From: an uncultured Planctomycetaceae bacterium | GTDB taxonomy: Bacteria > Planctomycetota > Planctomycetia > Pirellulales > Lacipirellulaceae | DNA length: 6,116 bases | Direction of reading: 5' to 3' | NCBI GenBank assembly: GCA_937860165.1 | Contig: CALMBE010000306.1 | Coordinates: 1-6,116, forward strand | Shown here: piece after piece, positions 1 through 5,831 of the stretch | Position numbering within the stretch: the stretch's first letter is position 1 | Layout: the number at the start of each line of letters is the position of its first letter | Notes under the pieces: model-generated | What the model saw: the letters and a program-made list of their open reading frames with translations, nothing else | What the model was told of the DNA's origin: nothing | Database searches by the model: none | Position numbers and translations under genes: made by a program

Positions 1-369
1 TGCTCCATTCGGAAGCGCGCCCACGGCGGTTCGCAATCCTGCAGTTGGGCCCATTTCTCGATTGCCGACAGGGCTCGCTAGATCGGCAAAAGGCATGCGC
101 TCTTTGAGTTTAGCAATCCCAGTGGCGTTGACCTGGCCATCTTTCACGTAGTCGGTGTTCGTGAGAATGTCCTCGGGAAAAAGCTCGCCCCGTTCGATTT
201 TGATATCGAACGCCTTTTCCAGGCGGAATACGATATCCAGAAAGTCGATCGACTCCGCGTCGAGATCGCCCTGCAAGGTGGCATCGGCAACCACCTCGTC
301 GTCATCGACCCCGAGGGCATCAATCAGCGCGGTGCGCACTTTATCAAAAATCTCGTCTTGGGTTGGCAT
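1..369 (-). CDS. Acyl carrier protein, partial (3' end outside the window)
   Basis: Carries the growing acyl chain as a thioester on a 4'-phosphopantetheine arm, in the cytoplasm. I translated 123 codons from ATG at 369 with no stop before the window edge. The N-terminal 90 residues are a typical ACP: helix 1 (residues 4-20), an acidic loop DDDE (22-25), then DAESIDFLDI (37-46), in which S40 is the predicted phosphopantetheine attachment serine (canonical motif DSL, here ESI), followed by RLEKAFDI. A GGAGG ribosome site at 382-386 lies 12 nt before the ATG, a little far. The gene follows the dehydratase by 98 nt on the same strand, so the two probably form an operon. The protein is longer than the usual 75-85-residue ACP. 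From about residue 98 (positions 1-78) the sequence no longer looks like an ACP tail and codon use degrades; see findings. ACP identity is sure; the C-terminus is not. Confidence 0.9.
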   Translation of the reverse strand, partial: MPTQDEIFDKVRTALIDALGVDDDEVVADATLQGDLDAESIDFLDIVFRLEKAFDIKIERGELFPEDILTNTDYVKDGQVNATGIAKLKERMPFADLASPVGNREMGPTAGLRTAVGALPNGA

Positions 370-381
370 GTTGTTTTTTAT

Positions 382-386
382 CCTCC
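382..386 (-). promoter_or_regulatory. Ribosome binding site of the acyl carrier protein
   Basis: GGAGG on the minus strand, 12 nt upstream of the ATG at 369. It is one of the few strong Shine-Dalgarno sequences in the window and supports that start. Confidence 0.6.
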
Positions 387-467
387 GGCGTCTGGTATTT
401 AGAAAGAAGTGTTTCAGGGAACGAATTGCCGTGATCTCGTCGATCCGCAATACGACCCTAGGTGTGT

Positions 468-965
468 TTAAGTCGTCAAAGCCGCGGGAACTTGCAAGCC
501 GCGGGTAAGTAGTTTTTCGGAGTTGCGTTGATATTGGACCATCCGTGCATCAAGATCCGCTTGCTCCGGATCGGTGTCACTCAAGTTCATACGTTCGAGC
601 ACCAAGCGACCACTCACGGAAACATTTCCTTCGACTTCTCCTTGGAAGCGAAAGGTTGTCAGGCGATCGTCTTTCTTGGTCTGCTCGACGCGAATGGTCA
701 AAGTCTGTCCAGGTGCCACGAAATCCGCGTACTTCACCGCACGCGCTTCGTGCAACACGATAATACTGTGTGCGTAATTTTCACTCAGGCGAATTAACCA
801 CACTCCCGCCTGCGTGGCCGCTTCGAGCATGAACACGCCGGGCAATACCGGGAACTCCGGAAAGTGATCGGCTAGATACTCTTCCGAGAGCGATACATTT
901 TTAACGGCGGTCAACTGGGAGTCAGGCTCGAAGGAGACAATCCGGTCCAAAAGCCAAAATTGCAT
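468..965 (-). CDS. fabZ: 3-hydroxyacyl-ACP dehydratase, FabZ family (hotdog fold)
   Basis: Predicted to dehydrate 3-hydroxyacyl-ACP to trans-2-enoyl-ACP in the chain-elongation cycle, in the cytoplasm. The 165-residue protein is close to FabZ length. Residues 33-53 carry the FabZ signature in the form HFPEFPVLPGVFMLEAATQ. H34 and E48 are the expected catalytic pair, with the same 14-residue spacing as His54/Glu68 of E. coli FabZ. A beta-strand-rich hotdog core follows to about residue 130. The last 35 residues are a charged, probably helical tail beyond the usual core. An in-frame TGA lies 24 nt upstream of the ATG and no in-frame start codon lies between, so the start is fixed, although I see no clear ribosome site. 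The adjacent acyl carrier protein is the obvious acyl donor partner. Planctomycetes often have several such dehydratases, so this copy may serve a dedicated pathway instead of bulk fatty-acid synthesis; the substrate cannot be read from sequence. Confidence 0.9.
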   Translation of the reverse strand: MQFWLLDRIVSFEPDSQLTAVKNVSLSEEYLADHFPEFPVLPGVFMLEAATQAGVWLIRLSENYAHSIIVLHEARAVKYADFVAPGQTLTIRVEQTKKDDRLTTFRFQGEVEGNVSVSGRLVLERMNLSDTDPEQADLDARMVQYQRNSEKLLTRGLQVPAALTT

Positions 966-1172
966 GAGGGATTGCCCCGGGAAAGTTCATGTGCGTGGTC
1001 GCGCTGAGCACGCATCGGCAAAGGTGTCGAATCCGCGATTATAACTGGCCGAATCCTTGTGGACAACGCCCGACGAAGCCCCAATTAGGCTGGATTTCCG
1101 AATTCGACCCCCGGATACCAATGCCTGGGAAAACCCTGCCGATTCTTTCGATTTTCGACACGAATCCGGCGA
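966..1172. other. Intergenic region between pseudokinase and dehydratase
   Basis: Holds the dehydratase-ACP promoter at 1038-1066 and its predicted leader of about 65 nt. In the leader an inverted repeat TGCGTG/CACGCA (992-997 with 1009-1014, 11-nt loop) could form a small hairpin. Just after the pseudokinase stop an imperfect inverted repeat GCCGATTC/GAATCCGGC (1138-1145 with 1162-1170, one bulged base, 16-nt loop) could act in 3'-end formation, but it lacks a following T-run, so I do not call it a terminator. I see no small gene. Confidence 0.5.
1038..1066 (-). promoter_or_regulatory. Sigma-70-type promoter of the dehydratase-ACP operon
   Basis: On the minus strand a TTGTCC -35 box (1061-1066, 4 of 6 consensus) is followed after exactly 17 nt by a perfect TATAAT -10 box (1038-1043). 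Transcription would begin near 1031, giving a leader of about 65 nt before the ATG at 965. It lies in the 207-bp gap downstream of the pseudokinase gene, so the dehydratase and ACP can be transcribed independently of it. This is the best promoter in the window. Confidence 0.65.
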
Positions 1173-2783
1173 TTACGGCTGCTTGGTCAGATTCTGGATT
1201 TGTGCGCGAGCTTGGTCCACCAGGGGCTGTAATTCTCGATTTCCGTCGTACGAGGAGACCAAGTCATCCAAGACTCTTCTGGCCTCGAAGAGATTGCCGG
1301 CGGCTATCATTTTCTTTGCAGAAGCAATTTTGTCACGAACGAAGTCGGCTTGCGACTTACCAGGGAGTGGGTCTGATTTCAGTTTTTCTATTCGCAATCG
1401 TGCCAATCCCACAAAAGCACGATCGAATTCGTCTTCACTTTCGCCAATCAGATTCGCTAACGACTCATACTTCTGCCAAGCGGAAATGCGGTCTCCATTC
1501 TTCTCGAGGTTCCAGGCTTCGGTGTAAAGTCGCTCGGCTTCCGAATCGGCAGCCCGCCCCAAACGATCATTGTTGCGAGCCCGCGCCTCGGCTTTGTCCA
1601 TGGCAACGAGTTCGAGAAACTTATGAATCTCATCCGCATGCCGAGTGTCGGGAAACCGCTCCATGATTTCCTTTACGATTGGTTCGGCGCGTTTCCAATC
1701 GACGGGACTATCAGACATCATGAACGGTCTGGCCCGTTCGATGAGCGTTGCTTCTCCCGCAGGCAACAGAGACCACACCCCTCCCGCGATCAACACCACC
1801 AGCGCCATCGCGAGAAACCAGACACGTTCGTAGAAGGGGCTCTTGCCGACTGCCGAATTGCGAGCGGGAATTTGCAGCCGACGAATTTCACTGCGATCGG
1901 CGTCGACTTGGAACATCCCCCGCCGACCGGAAAGTGCTTGTTGGGCGGCCCCCACTCCGTCAGCGACTTTTTGTTTTGCCGTTACAATCGCCCGGTGCGC
2001 ATCGTCGGCGGAACTAATTCGATCAGATCGCTTGATTGCTAATAACTTTGTCGTCAACACATCGAGCCACTTGGGACAATCGAGTACCCGAGCAGCAATT
2101 CGCGGGGCATCTGCCGCTCGACGCGCTTGCACTAATTCGGGAACCGAGTTCGCAGGCCAGGGCAATTCTCCCGACAAGCACTCATAGAGAATCACGCCGA
2201 CACTAAACAAATCGCACGGCGGCAACGATGCCGATTGCTTCCCGCGAAACTCCTCGGGGGCAAGATAATGCGCCACCTCCATGGGCGAACGCAGGCCGAG
2301 CACTGCATCCCTGTCGGACCAAGCACAGTCGAATCCAATCAGTTTGACTCCCCCCTCAACGGGCAGCAGCACTCGCGAGGGTGTTAACCGCTGGTGAACA
2401 AACCCCTGCTCGTGCGCATAGAGGAGAGCCAAACAAATCTCATCGGCGATTTCACAAGCCATTTCCCACGGAAGTTTGCCCCGCCGATCCAACAGGTCGC
2501 GTAACGATTCCCCCGAAACTTGTTCGAGCGCTAGATAGGGTTGTCCCGCTTCAACCGCACCTCCCAAATACCGCGCGATGCCTGGATGCAGAAGTCGCTG
2601 GAGTCGCTTGACGTCGCTCGAAAAGGTGTTGCCCCCCATCGGACGGTTGATGAGCGACTGCGGCAAGAGCTTGACGGCCATCGACAACTTGCGCTCGAGA
2701 TGAATACCGCGCAGCACGTTAGCCGACCCTCGTTGATCGAGGGACTCTTCCAAGGCAAACGGCCCAATTCGATGTGGTTGCAT
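1173..2783 (-). CDS. Membrane-anchored Ser/Thr protein kinase-fold protein, probable pseudokinase
   Basis: The 536-residue protein has a Hanks-type kinase domain at about residues 5-270, a basic juxtamembrane linker, one membrane segment (321-341, WFLAMALVVLIAGGVW) and a C-terminal helical, probably TPR-like part (350-530), likely across the membrane. The fold is clear: AVK with lysine K38, HPGIARY (66-72), the APE motif (175-177), and helix F DLFSVGVILYECLSGELPW (191-209). The catalytic apparatus is not intact. The glycine loop reads LDQRGSAN, losing the three GxGxxG glycines. HRDLKPSN is HQRLTPSR (130-137), replacing the catalytic aspartate by R132 and the metal-binding asparagine by R137. 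DFG is GFD (150-152). It is therefore unlikely to transfer phosphate by the usual mechanism and may be a scaffold or sensor. The start is fixed by an in-frame TAG directly before the ATG. No ribosome site is visible. The TPR assignment is tentative. Confidence 0.9.
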   Translation of the reverse strand: MQPHRIGPFALEESLDQRGSANVLRGIHLERKLSMAVKLLPQSLINRPMGGNTFSSDVKRLQRLLHPGIARYLGGAVEAGQPYLALEQVSGESLRDLLDRRGKLPWEMACEIADEICLALLYAHEQGFVHQRLTPSRVLLPVEGGVKLIGFDCAWSDRDAVLGLRSPMEVAHYLAPEEFRGKQSASLPPCDLFSVGVILYECLSGELPWPANSVPELVQARRAADAPRIAARVLDCPKWLDVLTTKLLAIKRSDRISSADDAHRAIVTAKQKVADGVGAAQQALSGRRGMFQVDADRSEIRRLQIPARNSAVGKSPFYERVWFLAMALVVLIAGGVWSLLPAGEATLIERARPFMMSDSPVDWKRAEPIVKEIMERFPDTRHADEIHKFLELVAMDKAEARARNNDRLGRAADSEAERLYTEAWNLEKNGDRISAWQKYESLANLIGESEDEFDRAFVGLARLRIEKLKSDPLPGKSQADFVRDKIASAKKMIAAGNLFEARRVLDDLVSSYDGNRELQPLVDQARAQIQNLTKQP

Positions 2784-2891
2784 CTAGACTTGATCTGTCG
2801 AAACATTCAGCCAACGACCGCGCACTCTCGCGGAAATATCAACGCGACTTCTCTGTTCGACGCGAAGAATCTGGAGCAAGGCAACCCTTGT

Positions 2892-2919
2892 ATTGTAGTC
2901 GAGTTTCGCTGGAGAGCAA
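2892..2919 (-). promoter_or_regulatory. Candidate promoter of the pseudokinase gene
   Basis: TTGCTC (2914-2919) and TACAAT (2892-2897) are separated by 16 nt on the minus strand. The -10 box matches 5 of 6 consensus bases, the -35 box only 3 of 6. The implied leader is about 100 nt. No better candidate is visible upstream of the gene. Confidence 0.4.
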
Positions 2920-2938
2920 TTTCAGTTGGATACGGAAA

Positions 2939-2959
2939 GTGGCAAGTGGCTGGTGGCTG
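2939..2959 (+). repeat. Three tandem heptamers (GTGGCNN)
   Basis: GTGGCAA is followed by two identical GTGGCTG units with no spacer, and a further G. Short tandem heptamers of this kind occur in non-coding DNA of several bacterial groups. It lies just beyond the -35 side of the candidate pseudokinase promoter. Confidence 0.6.
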
Positions 2960-2983
2960 GAGGAAGATCACTAGAATCCGTCT

Positions 2984-3007
2984 TTCCCGCGGAGGCGGGG
3001 GCGGGAA
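2984..3007 (+). repeat. G-rich inverted repeat (hairpin)
   Basis: TTCCCGC (2984-2990) pairs perfectly with GCGGGAA (3001-3007) around a 10-nt loop GGAGGCGGGG. The loop and right arm together hold four runs of two or more G, so a two-tier G-quadruplex is an alternative structure. Flanking GAATCC is present on both sides. It may be a small dispersed element; function unknown. Confidence 0.45.
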
Positions 3008-3061
3008 TCCAGTTCATGGGAATGCGATTGCGCCTTGCGACTCTGAGCTCCGCTTACTGAC

Positions 3062-3093
3062 GTGCGCGGCTCGAGTTGAAGTGCGCGGCTCGA
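3062..3093 (+). repeat. Direct repeat, 13 bp, period 19
   Basis: GTGCGCGGCTCGA occurs at 3062-3074 and again at 3081-3093. The intervening bases GTTGAA resemble the bases after the second copy (ACTGAT), so this is a two-unit tandem duplication with a decayed second half. It could also be a paired operator, but it lies about 150 bp upstream of the candidate protease promoter. Confidence 0.5.
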
Positions 3094-3241
3094 ACTGATG
3101 GCTGCCTTTTAGCTAGCTGGCAATGGGATGCAGCAATTCCCGGACATTCGTTAGGTACGCACTAAAGTGTATTTCTCCTTGGCGATCTTGGCGGTTCAAA
3201 TAAGCGACTTTTTAGTTCGCCAGCCTGATTTTGTCGATATC

Positions 3242-3269
3242 TTGCGTTTCCCGCGCTGGGGATTACAAT
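3242..3269 (+). promoter_or_regulatory. Candidate promoter of the PEP-CTERM protease gene
   Basis: TTGCGT (3242-3247) and TACAAT (3264-3269) lie 16 nt apart. The -10 box is 5 of 6 to consensus, the -35 box 3 of 6. Transcription would start near 3276 and give a leader of about 200 nt. That leader would begin with an imperfect hairpin GCGGGCC/GGACCCGC (3277-3283 with 3289-3296, one bulged A) and later contain the 20-bp palindrome. Confidence 0.4.
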
Positions 3270-3353
3270 GAAATACGCGGGCCGGTTTGGACCCGCTCCT
3301 GTTTTACCCTTTCTGTAGGTCAAGTTCTCGTGCAGTAATCGTGCCGTCGAATG

Positions 3354-3373
3354 CCTGAGCGAATTCGCTCAGG
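3354..3373 (+). promoter_or_regulatory. Perfect 20-bp palindrome in the protease leader
   Basis: CCTGAGCGAATTCGCTCAGG reads the same on both strands. As RNA it gives an 8-bp GC-rich stem with an AATT loop. CCGT (3344-3347) and ACGG (3374-3377) could extend the stem past a 6-nt bulge. No T-run follows, which argues against a terminator. It sits about 100 nt before the preferred TTG start, so it could be a protein-binding operator or a leader hairpin. Confidence 0.55.
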
Positions 3374-3463
3374 ACGGACTTTCAACTCTGCACTGCGATT
3401 CCTCGCCCTGATTTCTCTTGGCGGTCGCGGCAGCCTTTCGGCGGCAATCGATTCGCTCACACT

Positions 3464-3468
3464 GGGAG
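3464..3468 (+). promoter_or_regulatory. Ribosome binding site deciding the protease start
   Basis: GGGAG lies 8 nt upstream of the TTG at 3477, an ideal spacing. The upstream ATG at 3351 has no such site and touches the palindrome. This site is the main reason for choosing the TTG. Confidence 0.6.
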
Positions 3469-3476
3469 ATTTCAAA

Positions 3477-4388
3477 TTGTTTCGCGCTACGTTTTTACTT
3501 TCGTTGGTGGTGGCAACTTGCACTTGGACTTTACCAGTGCGAGCTGCTTTTGATCTCGTACTCTCGATTCCCACGCCGGGGAGTTTTTCGCCGACGCAGC
3601 TCACGCAACTCCAGAGCTCACGCAACTCGGCGGAGATGCTCTGGGAAAGCGTCATCACCGGTTACCAACCGGGGATCAACCTCACGGGAATGTCGATTTC
3701 GATTGTCTCGGGGTCTTCGTTCGCTGAAACCGTTCCCCCGGCGAATATTCTCCAAGGCGGGTTTCACCTGGCGACCTCCACCACCATTCGCATCAATCCC
3801 GCAGTGATCGACGCCTATGCGAGTTGGAACGGCGCGGGTCCGGCGAACCCGAACCCAGCTTATCTGGGGCTTAACTATCTCGATGACATCCTCGCCCATG
3901 AAATCGGTCATGCCTTGGGGATCGGTACTTTGTGGGACGACAACGGGCTCTATAATTTTGGCACGGGTCAGTACACCGGCTTCTTCGGTGTGCGGGCTTA
4001 TCGAGCCGAATTCGATCCCGCGGCTACTTTCGTACCTGTCGAACTGGCGGGCAGTTCCGGAACTATGAACTCGCATTGGGACCAACGCATGCGCAGTAGC
4101 ACCCAGGAAGGAAACCCCAGCGACCCCTGGAGCCTCTCGCCGCTGACTGGCGTTATCGATACTCAGGGGCGTGATCGGGCCCTGGAGCTAATCACCGGTG
4201 CGCTGGACCCCGATTACGGCGAACCTTTTTTGAGTAACACGTCGATTCAATCGCTGCGCGACATGGGTTTTGTCGTAGTTCCCGAGCCTAGTGGAGCCTT
4301 GTTGTTGACACTGGTGTGGGTGACCGTCGGTTGCCGTCGCGGCTTGCAGCACATGAATCTTACAACTCGCGAAGTCGTTCGGGCGTGA
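3477..4388 (+). CDS. Secreted leishmanolysin-like zinc metalloprotease with PEP-CTERM anchor
   Basis: Predicted exported peptidase of the metzincin type. Counting from TTG at 3477 it has 303 residues. A signal peptide (1-23) ends at the cleavage-like LPVRA before AFDL. The zinc motif is HEIGHALGIGTLW (141-153), with ligands H141 and H145 and catalytic E142. The bacterial M8-like third-ligand region follows as NSHWDQRM (H200), and the ELITG segment (237-241) leads to a conserved-looking C-terminal stretch ending LRDMGF. The C-terminus has a PEP motif (269-271), a hydrophobic stretch and CRR, the tripartite PEP-CTERM signal for exosortase processing. Fifteen more residues follow, which is unusual. 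The Met-turn methionine of metzincins appears as isoleucine (I239). An in-frame ATG at 3351 would add 42 residues of poor protein character before the signal peptide, so I reject it. The substrate is unknown. The gene overlaps the next one tail to tail by 29 bp. Confidence 0.88.
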   Translation: MFRATFLLSLVVATCTWTLPVRAAFDLVLSIPTPGSFSPTQLTQLQSSRNSAEMLWESVITGYQPGINLTGMSISIVSGSSFAETVPPANILQGGFHLATSTTIRINPAVIDAYASWNGAGPANPNPAYLGLNYLDDILAHEIGHALGIGTLWDDNGLYNFGTGQYTGFFGVRAYRAEFDPAATFVPVELAGSSGTMNSHWDQRMRSSTQEGNPSDPWSLSPLTGVIDTQGRDRALELITGALDPDYGEPFLSNTSIQSLRDMGFVVVPEPSGALLLTLVWVTVGCRRGLQHMNLTTREVVRA

Positions 4389-5007
4389 GGTCACGCAGGC
4401 TGTCGACAATCAACGCGGCGTGCGAAAGTTCATTGCGGGTGGCGGTGCCAGTCAGGGCCACACTGGCCATTCGGGCCCGATTGGCGGCTTCGATTCCGGC
4501 TGGCGCATCCTCCACCACCACGCATTGCGAGGGTTCTGCTAAAAGTCGCTTGGCAGCGATTTGAAAAACCTGCGGGTCGGGTTTCCCACGGCTGACATCG
4601 ATGCGGGTCACAATCGCATCGAACAATTCACTGCGACCCAAACATTCGAGCGTGAGCTCGATATTCTCCGGTGGGCCCGAGGAACCCACCCCGAGCGAAA
4701 ACCCGGCGGCGTATAAGGAATCGAGCAATTCGACCGCTCCGTCGATGGCCGGGAAGCTCGCGCGGATGATTTCTCGATAGAGCGCTTCCTTGCGGTCGTC
4801 CCAGGCGCGAATGTCGGCGTCGGTCAGATCGGATCCATAGAGCGCGGCGATGATGTCGTGACTCGTGCGGCCGAAGGTTGCGCGAAATTCAGCTTCGGTA
4901 AACGTCACCCCTCGTTCGGCAAACATGCTTAGCCAACTCTGGTAGTGCGCTCGATAGGAATCAATGAGGACTCCATCGACATCGAAAATCACAGCGGTGC
5001 GTGGCAC
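4360..5007 (-). CDS. HAD superfamily hydrolase, subfamily IA, beta-phosphoglucomutase-like
   Basis: Predicted cytoplasmic phosphatase or sugar-phosphate mutase acting through a phospho-aspartate. The 215 residues match the usual length. Motif I is FDVDGVLIDS (8-17) with nucleophile D9 and acid/base D11. Motif II is VGSSG (107-111), with S109 or S110 as the phosphate-binding serine. Motif III is K142 in GKPDP. Motif IV is VVVEDAPAG (163-171) with E166 and D167 for magnesium. The helical cap (about 18-85) and the EDAPAGI form resemble beta-phosphoglucomutase and small sugar-phosphate phosphatases; substrate not decidable. The start is GTG; the upstream in-frame TAG at 5023-5025 is the stop of the preceding gene, 15 nt away. 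Translational coupling is likely, since no good ribosome site is visible. The 3' end overlaps the convergent protease gene, and the last eight codons lie in the overlap. Confidence 0.9.
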   Translation of the reverse strand: MPRTAVIFDVDGVLIDSYRAHYQSWLSMFAERGVTFTEAEFRATFGRTSHDIIAALYGSDLTDADIRAWDDRKEALYREIIRASFPAIDGAVELLDSLYAAGFSLGVGSSGPPENIELTLECLGRSELFDAIVTRIDVSRGKPDPQVFQIAAKRLLAEPSQCVVVEDAPAGIEAANRARMASVALTGTATRNELSHAALIVDSLRDLTPERLREL

Positions 5008-5022
5008 TTCAGTGGGGTCTCG

Positions 5023-5700
5023 CTACACCTGGGTGGCCTGTGCACTGATATCGACAGTCTCAGCCGAGACAACCGGCGTTTCGGGAGGCTCGGGTTTTCC
5101 GTTGACGATTTTCGCCGCGTCAATTCGAGATTCCACTTGCCTCAGAATCGCGCGAGTTGTGGCACGGTCGTAAAAATAATCGTCGAGCCGTAGGCGACCT
5201 GTTCGACCATTGGATTGATACTGCACAAAGGCGATTCCCTTGGATTGCCATTTCTTTTTGTCGAGTGCGGTGATCTCGCTAAACTTGGCGGCTTGCCCTC
5301 CTCGATTGCGAAGCCCGGCTTCATCGCATTCCACCCAGCGGCCCAGCATGAACACTACCCGCGAGAGAAAACAGAGCGCCGCCAAACCCGCGGCACCAGC
5401 GTATAAGAATTGGTCATTAATTTTGATTTTGCTAATTGGTTTATTTGTCTCCGGATCAAGAGGATTGTCTGTCGGCCATCCTTTTTCGGCTGCCCGCATT
5501 TTCCATTGGTCTAATTGATCTTTTTCATCTAAATCAGCGTTGTCTTCTATGTACTGGAGAAAGTCAAAACCACGCTCGCGTTTTTGAGGCCAGCCAATCA
5601 TCCCATCATAGAGAAAATAGAGCCCGCCACCTAAACAGAAAAGTCCCACCAGACCGAGTCGCAACAGATAATTGCGACTGGTATTCGAGCGAATTGTCAT
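5023..5700 (-). CDS. Hypothetical membrane protein, two TM segments and a PH-like domain
   Basis: I recognise no named family. From the ATG at 5700 it has 225 residues: a short basic N-terminus, TM1 (about 11-31, ending YFLYDGMIGWP), a charged loop (39-95) rich in D, E and K, TM2 (98-120), then a beta-strand-rich domain (121-195) ending in a helix. The pattern of that domain, including SEITALDKKKW, FVQYQ and LRLDDYFYDRATTRAILRQVE, resembles bacterial PH-like domains. The last 30 residues are a low-complexity P/E/V/A tail. GGAG at 5710-5713 is 9 nt before the ATG at 5700 and only 3 nt before another ATG at 5706, so 5700 is preferred. The frame stays open to an ATG at 5898, but that extension lies in the REP-like repeat and does not look like protein. 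It probably shares a transcript with the HAD gene downstream. Confidence 0.75.
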   Translation of the reverse strand: MTIRSNTSRNYLLRLGLVGLFCLGGGLYFLYDGMIGWPQKRERGFDFLQYIEDNADLDEKDQLDQWKMRAAEKGWPTDNPLDPETNKPISKIKINDQFLYAGAAGLAALCFLSRVVFMLGRWVECDEAGLRNRGGQAAKFSEITALDKKKWQSKGIAFVQYQSNGRTGRLRLDDYFYDRATTRAILRQVESRIDAAKIVNGKPEPPETPVVSAETVDISAQATQV

Positions 5701-5709
5701 GCTCATGTT

Positions 5710-5713
5710 CTCC
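5710..5713 (-). promoter_or_regulatory. Ribosome binding site deciding the start of the PH-like membrane protein
   Basis: GGAG on the minus strand lies 9 nt from the ATG at 5700 and 3 nt from the ATG at 5706. It supports a start at 5700, well inside the longest open frame. Confidence 0.55.
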
Positions 5714-5750
5714 AAGTAAGCAAAGTACGCGGCCCGCTGCCGAATCCGTG

Positions 5751-5756
5751 ATTGTA
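5751..5756 (-). promoter_or_regulatory. Candidate -10 box upstream of the PH-like/HAD gene pair
   Basis: TACAAT on the minus strand, about 50 nt before the start at 5700. I see no convincing -35 box at 16-18 nt. The same hexamer is the -10 candidate of the pseudokinase and protease genes. Confidence 0.3.
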
Positions 5757-5831
5757 CCGAATGAACCAAGGGTCGTACTAGGCCATGGGCTTGAGGATCA
5801 GGGCCGATCAGTTTTCGGTTTGCCTTAGCCC

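Larger units (their letters stand above)
2784..3476. other. Long divergent intergenic region
   Basis: About 690 bp lie between the pseudokinase start and the protease start. The open frames crossing it have no recognisable protein character, so I call it non-coding. It holds candidate promoters for both flanking genes, three heptamer repeats, a G-rich hairpin, a 19-bp-period repeat, and a protease leader with a hairpin and a perfect palindrome, each listed separately. Between 3100 and 3240 I see nothing beyond a short AGCTAGCT palindrome (3111-3118). Confidence 0.6.

Noticed and set aside
1138..1170. Terminator after the pseudokinase gene
   Set aside because: The inverted repeat has a bulge, a 16-nt loop and no following T-run, so it is not a convincing intrinsic terminator.
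989..1666. Plus-strand open frame of 225 codons
   Set aside because: Antisense to the pseudokinase C-terminus and its intergenic region, with arginine/proline-rich composition and no domain; a shadow frame.
2984..3093. CRISPR array
   Set aside because: The repeats are 7-13 bp, of different kinds, and there are no regular spacers.
2541..3098. Plus-strand open frame of 185 codons crossing the pseudokinase start
   Set aside because: Its first part is antisense to the kinase domain and its second part runs through repeats; no protein character and no ribosome site.
3354..3380. Palindrome as intrinsic terminator
   Set aside because: Only three T follow, after ACGGAC. It lies in front of a gene with no upstream same-strand gene to terminate.
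3351..3476. Upstream in-frame extension of the protease gene starting at ATG 3351
   Set aside because: No ribosome site, the start touches the 20-bp palindrome, and it would place 42 residues before a clear signal peptide. TTG 3477 has GGGAG at ideal spacing.
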